From JBDSEG01 sp039920165 (GTDB lineage Bacteria; Pseudomonadota; Gammaproteobacteria; Burkholderiales; Burkholderiaceae_C): 5,230 bases of DNA. The stretch covers positions 1 to 5,230 of the forward strand of contig JBDSEG010000171.1 in assembly GCA_039920165.1 (NCBI GenBank). Reading direction: 5' to 3'. Below, in pieces: positions 1-5,163 of the stretch. The stretch's first letter is position 1. Every line of letters begins with the position of its first letter. Under the pieces are notes generated by a model, which was not told the origin of the DNA, did no database searches, and worked only from the letters and a program-made list of their open reading frames with translations. The translations under genes were made by a program, and so were the position numbers.

Positions 1-780
1 CGCTGGGCCGAAGGGCGCTACGACCGCCTGCCCGGGCAGGCGGTCGAACTGGTGCGGCGCAAGGTCGACCTGCTCGCCGCGACCGGCGGCGAGAACAGCG
101 CGCTCGCGGCGAAGCAGGCGACGGCACTGATTCCGATCGTCTTCGCCATCGGCGGCCACCCGGTCGACCTCGGCCTGGTCGCCAGCCTCAGCCGGCCGGG
201 CGGCAACCTCACCGGCCTCACGCAGTACACCGGGCCGCTCGATTCGAAGCGGCTCGGGCTGTTGCGCGAACTGCTGCCCGGCGCCGCCCACATCGGCCTG
301 CTCGTCAACCCGCGCTTTGCCAATTCGGCGGCGCAGCTTGCCGATCTGAAGGACAGCGCGCGCCGGCACGGAGTCGAGATCGTCACCCAGGCGGCGACCC
401 AGGAGTCCGACCTCGAGCCGGCATTCGCCGCGCTCGCACGCCAGCGCATCGACGGTCTGGTCGTCAGCTCCGATCCGTTCTTCAACACGCGGCGCGACAA
501 GCTCGTCGCCCTCGCCGCGCGCCACCGCCTGGCCACCATCTACGAGTTCATCGAATTCGCGCGTGCCGGCGGGCTGATGAGCTACGGCGCCAACCTGGCC
601 GACGGCTATCGCCAGGTCGGCGTATATGCCGGGCGCATCCTGCACGGCGCGCGGCCGGGTGAATTGCCCGTGCTGCAGCCGACGCGCTTCGAATTCGTCG
701 TCAACCTGAAGACCGCCCGCGCGCTCGGAATCACGCTGCCGCAGTCTTTGCTGCTACGGGCCGACGAGGTGATCGAATGA
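1..780 (+). CDS. ABC_sub_bind-family periplasmic substrate-binding protein, copy A (5' truncated by window edge)
   Basis: The frame is open from base 1 and gives 259 residues, beginning RWAEGRYDRLP. In this family that stretch follows the N-terminal ELGYVEGRN motif, so roughly 65-70 residues including the export signal lie upstream of the window. Visible family hallmarks are IPIVF at residues 44-48, a P-V-D-L-G-L-V segment, RPGGNLTG at 65-72, GLMSYG in the second lobe, NLKTAR at 235-240 and the terminal LLLRADEVIE. Known for the family: two-lobed periplasmic proteins that capture a small solute for an ABC importer; TrpX in streptococci is a tryptophan-linked member. The ligand here cannot be inferred. 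The stop overlaps the start of copy B by four bases (ATGA), and the last codons carry the ribosome binding site of copy B. The family call is firm; the substrate is unknown. Confidence 0.93.
   Translation, partial: RWAEGRYDRLPGQAVELVRRKVDLLAATGGENSALAAKQATALIPIVFAIGGHPVDLGLVASLSRPGGNLTGLTQYTGPLDSKRLGLLRELLPGAAHIGLLVNPRFANSAAQLADLKDSARRHGVEIVTQAATQESDLEPAFAALARQRIDGLVVSSDPFFNTRRDKLVALAARHRLATIYEFIEFARAGGLMSYGANLADGYRQVGVYAGRILHGARPGELPVLQPTRFEFVVNLKTARALGITLPQSLLLRADEVIE
766..774 (+). promoter_or_regulatory. Shine-Dalgarno of copy B, inside the end of copy A
   Basis: GAGGTGATC matches, without mismatch, part of the extended complement of the 16S rRNA 3' end (TAAGGAGGTGATC). The GAGG core lies 7 bases before the ATG at 777. 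The same bases encode E-V-I in the terminal DEVIE of copy A, so this ribosome binding site is entirely coding. It supports the overlapping start of copy B rather than the in-frame ATG at 795. Confidence 0.75.
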
Positions 781-1772
781 TCGATCGACGGGACATGATC
801 TTCGGGACATGGGTTGCCCCTTGGTTCGCGGCGGCTGGCTCGGCGCAGCCGCTTGCGCGGCGGGCAAAGATCGGCGTCCTGTCGCCAGCAGGGTCGGAGA
901 TTCTGGGCCGTCCGACTTCGTCTCTGGCCAACTTCGTCGCCGGCCTGCGCAACTTCGGACGCGTCGACGGCGACACGCTGGACATCGGCTACCGCTTCGC
1001 GGATCAGGCGATCGACCGGCTGCCGGCGCTGGCACGCGAGCTGGTCGCGTTGCAGCCGGAGGTTATCTACACCCACGCCTCGGCCGCGAGCCCGATGGCG
1101 CGAGCTACGGCGACGATCCCGATCGTCGCCGGGCCCACCGACGAGCAGACCATGCTCGCGTTGGCCGGGAGCCTTGCGCGGCCGCAGCACAACGTCACGG
1201 GCACGACGCTGAACAACACCCAGCTGAACCAGAAGTGCATCCAGCTGCTCAAGGACATCGCGCCACGCAGCCGCCGCGTGGCGGTAGTCGTCAATCCCGG
1301 CACCAGCTACGCCCACCAGTTGCCCGATTTGGTCGCGGGTGCCCTGCTGCTCGGGCTGGAGCTGCTGGCAGTCGAGGCACGCCAGGCGAGCGACGTGCCG
1401 CGCGCCTTCCGCGCCATCGCGGCCGGCGGCGCCGATGCCGTCTTCCTGCCGGACGACCTGGTACTCGCCGGTACGCCAGCGGTGCGCGCACGATTCATCG
1501 AGGCAGCGGTACGGCAGCGCCTGCCGCTGGTGTCGAGCCACGGCCCGCTTGCCGCGGCGGGCGGTCTGATGTCGCTTGGCACCGACATCGGTGCCCTGGG
1601 CCGCCGCGCGGCTTTCTACGTCCACCGCATCCTGGAGGGCGCGCGGCCTGCCGACCTGCCGGTGGAACGGCCGACGACCTTCAAGCTCACCATCAACCTG
1701 AAGACCGCCCGCACGCTCGGACTGACGGTGCCGTCCTCGCTGCTGCTGCGCGCCGACGAGGTGATCGAGTGA
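777..1772 (+). CDS. ABC_sub_bind-family periplasmic substrate-binding protein, copy B (divergent)
   Basis: 331 aa, a normal full length. Residues 1-23 form an export signal: DRRDMIFG with twin arginines at 4-5, then a hydrophobic stretch and a plausible cleavage site after GSA at residue 23. The mature N-lobe begins KIGVLSP at 31. DRLPALARELV (80-90), IPIV (114-117), NLKTAR (307-312) and the terminal LLLRADEVIE identify the family. It is the most divergent complete copy: ELGYVEGRN is replaced by NFGRVDGDT, the usual DPV segment is missing after IPIV, and RPGGNVTG reads RPQHNVTG (135-142). These differences lie in the hinge and likely ligand-facing region, so a shifted or lost ligand preference is possible; that is inference. 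The ATG at 777 overlaps the stop of copy A and has a strong coding Shine-Dalgarno. A later ATG (residue 7) would remove the arginine pair. Confidence 0.92.
   Translation: MIDRRDMIFGTWVAPWFAAAGSAQPLARRAKIGVLSPAGSEILGRPTSSLANFVAGLRNFGRVDGDTLDIGYRFADQAIDRLPALARELVALQPEVIYTHASAASPMARATATIPIVAGPTDEQTMLALAGSLARPQHNVTGTTLNNTQLNQKCIQLLKDIAPRSRRVAVVVNPGTSYAHQLPDLVAGALLLGLELLAVEARQASDVPRAFRAIAAGGADAVFLPDDLVLAGTPAVRARFIEAAVRQRLPLVSSHGPLAAAGGLMSLGTDIGALGRRAAFYVHRILEGARPADLPVERPTTFKLTINLKTARTLGLTVPSSLLLRADEVIE
1758..1766 (+). promoter_or_regulatory. Shine-Dalgarno-like motif at the end of copy B
   Basis: GAGGTGATC recurs here in the DEVIE codons of copy B, with the GAGG core 7 bases before the GTG at 1769 that overlaps the stop of copy B. 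Its presence favours real initiation at the small frame 1769-1882, since copy C starts more than 100 bases further on and has its own site. Confidence 0.5.
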
Positions 1773-1882
1773 GGCATCCCAGTTGCGTCCTGGCCGGTGC
1801 GGCCGTTGCCTTGGCAGACGCCGCGCTGTGGTGCAAGCTGCTGGCCGGTATGCCGGCGCGAATGACGAAGGAGATCGAATGA
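1769..1882 (+). CDS. Candidate 37-aa small ORF bridging copies B and C (coupling ORF or gene relic)
   Basis: Between copies B and C there are 106 bases with no family homology. A GTG at 1769 overlaps the stop of copy B (GTGA) and opens a 37-codon frame whose TGA at 1880-1882 overlaps the ATG of copy C (ATGA). The peptide begins with R and H, then has a hydrophobic alanine-rich stretch (CVLAGAAVALADAALW), and ends RMTKEIE. The start resembles a weak signal peptide and the end resembles the family's terminal DEVIE. The last 14 bases (AGGAGATCGAATGA) differ at one position from the copy A and copy C ends (AGGTGATCGAATGA). Either it is the relic of a substrate-binding gene that lost its middle, or a translated spacer that keeps ribosomes coupled to copy C. 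I recognise no known protein, and translation is unproven. Confidence 0.4.
   Translation: MRHPSCVLAGAAVALADAALWCKLLAGMPARMTKEIE
1867..1873 (+). promoter_or_regulatory. Shine-Dalgarno of copy C
   Basis: GAAGGAG ends 5 bases before the ATG at 1879, a strong purine-rich site at good spacing. It fixes the start of copy C at 1879 rather than at in-frame upstream candidates such as the GTG at 1783. It lies within the last codons of the small frame 1769-1882. Confidence 0.75.
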
Positions 1883-2859
1883 ATCGAAGAGGATTCCAGC
1901 AGGCACTTCTGTTGCTGACCGCCGCGCTGGCGACCGGCGCTTCGGCGCAACCTGCACGGCCGTTGCGTGTGGCGTGGATGTCGACCGAGCACCGCGACCG
2001 CCCGTCGCAGAATCTGGCGGCCTTTCGGGAGGGTTTGAAAGAGCTCGGCTACACCGAGGGGCGCAACCTGACCCTCACCGCCTGGTGGGGCGACGGCTCG
2101 GGCGACAAGCTGGAAGGCCTGGTACCGCAAATGCTGCGCACGTCGCCCGACGTCGTGCTGGCCTCAGGCGGGCCGGTGATGGGGGCACTGCTGCGCACCG
2201 GCGTGAAGCTGCCGATCGTATTCAGCGTCAGCGCCGACCCGGTCGAGGCGAAGTTTGTCGCCAGCTTCGCGCGCCCGGGTGGCAACGTCACCGGCGTCAG
2301 CCTGTTCACGCTGGCGCTGGTGGGCAAGCGTCTCGAATTGCTCAAGGAAATCCTGCCGAATGCGCGCCGCGTTGCATTGATCGCCAACCCGCAACATCCC
2401 GGCCAGACGCTGGAGTTCGATGCCGCGCAAGCCGCGGCATCGCGGCTATCGCTGACGGTGCGCCACTTTCCAGTGACGAGCGAGGCTGAACTGGAGACGG
2501 CACTGGCCGACATCGCCCGGCAGCGCGACGATGCCGTGATCGCCTTTGCCGATGGCTTCACGATGGGATTTGCCGCGCGCATCGCGGCGTTTTCGCTGCA
2601 GCACCGGATTCCCTCGATCGACGGCTGGGCGCAATTCGCCCGGCAGGGCAATGTGCTGATCTACGGCCCCGTGGTGCAAGAGGTTTACCGCCGGCTGGCC
2701 TCCTATGTCGACAAGATCCACAAGGGCGCCAGGCCGGCCGATCTGCCGGTCGAACTTCCCACGAAGCTGGAACTCGTCATCAACCTCAAGACAGCACGAG
2801 CGATCGGACTGGTCATCCCCCCGTCGGTGCTGCTACGCGCCGACGAGGTGATCGAATGA
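1879..2859 (+). CDS. ABC_sub_bind-family periplasmic substrate-binding protein, copy C
   Basis: 326 aa. Residues 1-23 are a clear export signal: NRRGFQQ with twin arginines at 3-4, then ALLLLTAALATG and an A-S-A cleavage site before QP. The arginine pair followed by G-F is Tat-like, though the Sec route cannot be excluded. The mature protein starts RVAWMST at 30, followed by ELGYTEGRN (55-63), LPIVF (111-115), a DPVEAKFV segment, RPGGNVTG (132-139), KRLELLKEILP, NLKTAR (302-307) and LLLRADEVIE (317-326). All are family hallmarks in the expected order, so this is an intact periplasmic solute receptor of unknown ligand. Compared with copies A and D it replaces GLMSY with NVLIY and has WWGDG where others have a Y-x-x-G type stretch. 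It overlaps copy D by ATGA and carries that gene's ribosome binding site in its last codons. Confidence 0.94.
   Translation: MNRRGFQQALLLLTAALATGASAQPARPLRVAWMSTEHRDRPSQNLAAFREGLKELGYTEGRNLTLTAWWGDGSGDKLEGLVPQMLRTSPDVVLASGGPVMGALLRTGVKLPIVFSVSADPVEAKFVASFARPGGNVTGVSLFTLALVGKRLELLKEILPNARRVALIANPQHPGQTLEFDAAQAAASRLSLTVRHFPVTSEAELETALADIARQRDDAVIAFADGFTMGFAARIAAFSLQHRIPSIDGWAQFARQGNVLIYGPVVQEVYRRLASYVDKIHKGARPADLPVELPTKLELVINLKTARAIGLVIPPSVLLRADEVIE
2845..2853 (+). promoter_or_regulatory. Shine-Dalgarno of copy D, inside the end of copy C
   Basis: GAGGTGATC, identical to the site at the end of copy A, places GAGG 7 bases before the ATG at 2856. It is embedded in the codons for the terminal DEVIE of copy C and supports the overlapping start of copy D. 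Confidence 0.75.
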
Positions 2860-3878
2860 GGCGTGCAGGTGCCGCCGGGTCAGCCAGACGCGCGGCGCTG
2901 CGCAGCATTGCGCTGGGGACTCTCGGCAGCCTCGCTTCGCTGCGCAGTCGCGCCACGCCGCGCGACAGCCGCACCTATCACGTGGGCATCCTGCGCCACG
3001 GTCTGCCGCCGCTCGCGTTGACGGAAATACAGCACCAGGGGCCACCGAAGGCGCTTGCGGAGCTGGGCTACGTTGAAGGGCGCAACCTGATCCTTGAGCG
3101 ACGTTATACGGACGGCGACGCGGCCCGATTACCCGCGCTGGCGCGTGAACTTGTTCGCGCGCGTGTGGACGCCATCGTCGCCGTCACGGAACCCGCGATC
3201 GTGGCCGCGAAGGTCGCCACGACGAAGATTCCGATCGTGATGTTCGGCAATTTCGATCCGGTTGCGCTCGGCCTCGTTACCGACCTGGCGCGCCCCGACG
3301 GCAACGTCACCGGCGTGCTGATCGCGCCGGACGGAACGCTGGCGGGCAAGCGGCTCGAACTGCTGCTTGCCATGCTGCCGCACTTGCCGCGCGTGGGGCT
3401 GCTGGTTCCGGCGCGCTACCAGTCGGTGCAGGCGCAGATCGAGGAGACCCGGCGTGCCGCGACGCAGCTCGGTGTCGATCTCGTGGTTGTCGAGGTCGAG
3501 GACGGCGACTACGCCCGCGCGTTCGACGTACTCGTCGCGCAGCGCTGCGGAGCACTGCTGGTGGGGACGCATTCGTTTTTCGTGCGCGATCGGAAACAAA
3601 TCATCGACCTCGCCACGAAGCACGTGCTGCCGGCCATGTACGAGTGGCGCGAACAGGTCGTCGACGGCGGTCTGATGTCGTACAGCACCAATCTGTACGG
3701 GCTGTACCAGCGCCTCGCGGCGCAACTCGATCGGCTGTTCAACGGCGCCGCCCCGCGCGACATTCCGGTCGAACGGCCGGCGCGTTTCGATTTGGTCGTC
3801 AACCGCGCGACGGCGCGCAGGCTTGGCCTGGAGATTCCGGCCGCGCTGCGCCTGCGCATCGACGAGATCATCGAGTGA
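2856..3878 (+). CDS. ABC_sub_bind-family periplasmic substrate-binding protein, copy D
   Basis: 340 aa, the longest copy because of a long basic N-terminus: arginine pairs at 2-3 and 11-12 precede a modest hydrophobic stretch (SIALGTLGSLASL), with no obvious A-x-A cleavage site. Export is therefore likely but less clear than for copies C and E. The mature domain starts HVGILRHG at 42. Hallmarks follow in order: ELGYVEGRN (69-77), RLPALARELV (91-100), IPIVM (125-129), FDPVALGLV, RPDGNVTG (146-153, with D for the first G), KRLELL, GLMSYSTN, N-x-x-TAR (316-321) and a terminal RLRIDEIIE. The C-terminal signature is the most degenerate of the array (NRATAR and IDEII against NLKTAR and ADEVI), so the ribosome binding site it provides for copy E is also weak. 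The ligand is unknown. The overlapping start at 2856 is backed by a perfect coding Shine-Dalgarno. Confidence 0.93.
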   Translation: MRRAGAAGSARRAALRSIALGTLGSLASLRSRATPRDSRTYHVGILRHGLPPLALTEIQHQGPPKALAELGYVEGRNLILERRYTDGDAARLPALARELVRARVDAIVAVTEPAIVAAKVATTKIPIVMFGNFDPVALGLVTDLARPDGNVTGVLIAPDGTLAGKRLELLLAMLPHLPRVGLLVPARYQSVQAQIEETRRAATQLGVDLVVVEVEDGDYARAFDVLVAQRCGALLVGTHSFFVRDRKQIIDLATKHVLPAMYEWREQVVDGGLMSYSTNLYGLYQRLAAQLDRLFNGAAPRDIPVERPARFDLVVNRATARRLGLEIPAALRLRIDEIIE

Positions 3879-4858
3879 AGCCCCGGCGCACGCTGCTGTT
3901 CGGGGTGGCTGCCGCACTGGCGGGCGTGGGAAGGCCGCTGCATGCGCGGTCCGACGCGGTGCCGGTACGCATCGGCGTCCTCGCGCCCAGCACGCGCGCC
4001 AACGAAGCGATCACGCTCAAGCCATTCTTCGACCAGATGCGCGAGCTCGGATGGGTGGAAGGGCGCAACGTCGTCTACGACCACGCGTATGCGGACGATC
4101 TGCGCGGCAACCTCGATCCCCTGGCGGGCCAGCTCGTGGCGCGCAGTCCCGACATCATCTTCGCGCCCCCGTCGCCGGCCGCCGTGGCTGCGCGCCGTGC
4201 GACACGCCGTATTCCCATCGTTTTCGCGACCGGCACCGACCCCGTCGGTACCGGGCTGGTCGAAAGCCTTGCGCGACCCGGGGGCAACGTCACGGGCGTG
4301 CTGAGCGTGATCGACTCGCTCGCACCCAAGCTCGTGGAGATCATCCGCGCAGTTCTTCCCGCGGTACGCCGGCTGGGTTACCTGAGCGATCCGGCCGACC
4401 CGCGTTCACGCACCGATCTGGCCGCGCTGGGGCCGCCGCTGGCGGCGTGGAATATGACCATCGTGGTGGCGGACGTCGTCGAACCCGGCGCGCTGAATCG
4501 CGCACTTGGCACGCTGATCGAGCGCCGGGTCGAGGCCATCCTCACCGGAACGTCGTTGACGTTCAACTTGCGCAGGCAGGTGATCGAACGCAGTCACGCG
4601 GCCGGCATCCCGGTCTTCGGACACCGCGCCGAGTTCGCCGAGGCCGGAGCGCTGGTGGCCTACGGCGCCCCGCTGCCGCAGCAGATGCGACGCGCCGCCG
4701 AACTCGTCGACAAGATCCTGAACGGCGCGCGGCCCGCCGACATTCCGGTCGAGCAACCGAGCGTGTTCGAGATGGTGGTCAACCTGAAAACGGCGCGCGC
4801 GCTGGGGATCACACTGGCCCCCGCCGTGCTGCTGCGCGCCGACCGGGTGATCGAATGA
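3875..4858 (+). CDS. ABC_sub_bind-family periplasmic substrate-binding protein, copy E (GTG start)
   Basis: 327 aa from the GTG at 3875, which overlaps the stop of copy D (GTGA). The frame stays open far upstream, but only this start puts a signal peptide at the N-terminus: K-P-R-R, then TLLFGVAAALAGVG, with likely cleavage after PLHA (residue 24). PRRTLLFG is Tat-like. The mature protein begins RIGVLAPS at 32. Then come ELGWVEGRN (57-65), IPIVF (113-117), TDPVGTGLV, RPGGNVTG (134-141), NLKTAR (303-308) and LLLRADRVIE, where R replaces the usual E. It is an intact family member of unknown ligand. Upstream there is only GAG at 3864-3866 in place of the GAGGTG seen before copies B and D. Combined with the GTG start, this suggests weaker initiation and more dependence on ribosomes arriving from copy D. 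Confidence 0.92.
   Translation: MKPRRTLLFGVAAALAGVGRPLHARSDAVPVRIGVLAPSTRANEAITLKPFFDQMRELGWVEGRNVVYDHAYADDLRGNLDPLAGQLVARSPDIIFAPPSPAAVAARRATRRIPIVFATGTDPVGTGLVESLARPGGNVTGVLSVIDSLAPKLVEIIRAVLPAVRRLGYLSDPADPRSRTDLAALGPPLAAWNMTIVVADVVEPGALNRALGTLIERRVEAILTGTSLTFNLRRQVIERSHAAGIPVFGHRAEFAEAGALVAYGAPLPQQMRRAAELVDKILNGARPADIPVEQPSVFEMVVNLKTARALGITLAPAVLLRADRVIE
4845..4852 (+). promoter_or_regulatory. Shine-Dalgarno of copy F, inside the end of copy E
   Basis: GGGTGATC lies just before the overlapping ATG at 4855 and is a one-base variant of the GAGGTGATC sites elsewhere in the array. It is embedded in the R-V-I codons of the terminal ADRVIE of copy E. It supports initiation at 4855 over the in-frame ATG at 4867, which has no purine-rich site directly upstream. 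Confidence 0.6.
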
Positions 4859-5163
4859 ACCATGGAATGATCGACCGCCGTGCCGTGTGGCTCGGCCTTC
4901 TCGGTTGCGCTGCGACCACGGCGTCGGGCCTGCGTGGCGCGCAGGTCGGCATCCTGCGGTTGTCGGCGCCGCCGGTCTCGCCCGATGATCGGCAGGCGGG
5001 CGGCATCCCAGCCGCGCTGCGCGAGTTGGGCTATGTCGAGGGACGCAAAGATCAGCGCCTACCCGGTCGTCGCCGCGGGCGTCGAGCATGCGCCGCACGT
5101 TCGCGCGCAAGGTCGGGAGATCTTGCTCGATCATCGACCAGACGGCGTCCAGGCTCACGCTGA
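4855..5163 (+). pseudogene. Truncated ABC_sub_bind-family gene, copy F (N-terminal stump only)
   Basis: The frame opens at an ATG overlapping the stop of copy E and encodes a typical family start: MIDRR (5-9, the same opening as copy B), a hydrophobic stretch with LLGC at 15-18 that could be a weak lipobox, QVGILRLS at 30-37 and ELGYVEGR at 57-64. Homology then stops. Every complete copy with this motif continues with N and a beta-strand, but here it reads KDQRLPGRRRGRR, an arginine-rich tail ending at the TGA at 5161. The last base consistent with the family is about 5048. The 102-residue product lacks both ligand-binding lobes, so it should be non-functional. From 5048 onward the real coding content is on the other strand (a HepT-like gene), so the tail is antisense reading. 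The break is a deletion or insertion junction, or an assembly join. Confidence 0.85.
5046..5050. other. Junction between the substrate-binding array and the HepT-like gene
   Basis: Two independent homologies end at the same point. On the plus strand, copy F matches its paralogues up to GGACGCAA (ending at 5048) and then diverges. On the minus strand, the HepT-like protein plausibly continues to the codon ending at 5048, after which the frame is simply the complement of copy F. No inverted repeat, target duplication or transposase is visible at the point, so the mechanism is unknown. Confidence 0.7.

Noticed and set aside
606..1625. Long minus-strand open frame (339 codons) opposite copies A and B
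   Set aside because: It is the complement of two well-supported family genes, its product is R/Q/H-rich with no recognisable domain, and such shadow frames are expected at this G+C.
809..1768. Plus-strand frame running through copy B into the small frame at 1769-1882
   Set aside because: The upstream part is an out-of-frame reading of copy B (A/G/R-rich, no motifs). Only the last 38 codons lie outside other genes, and those are reported separately.
1792..1804. GGCCG-GTG-CGGCC hairpin between copies B and C as a terminator
   Set aside because: Only a 5-base-pair stem with no following T run, and it lies within a chain of coupled frames; likely chance in GC-rich DNA.
1783..1878. N-terminal extension of copy C to an upstream GTG
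   Set aside because: The ATG at 1879 has GAAGGAG at ideal spacing and begins a proper signal peptide. The extension would place 32 residues without signal features in front of it.
3644..3874. N-terminal extension of copy E inside copy D
   Set aside because: It overlaps copy D by more than 200 bases and would bury the signal peptide; the GTG at 3875 gives a normal family length.
3129..3917. Minus-strand open frame (262 codons) opposite copy D
   Set aside because: Same reason: antisense to a gene with clear family motifs along its whole length.
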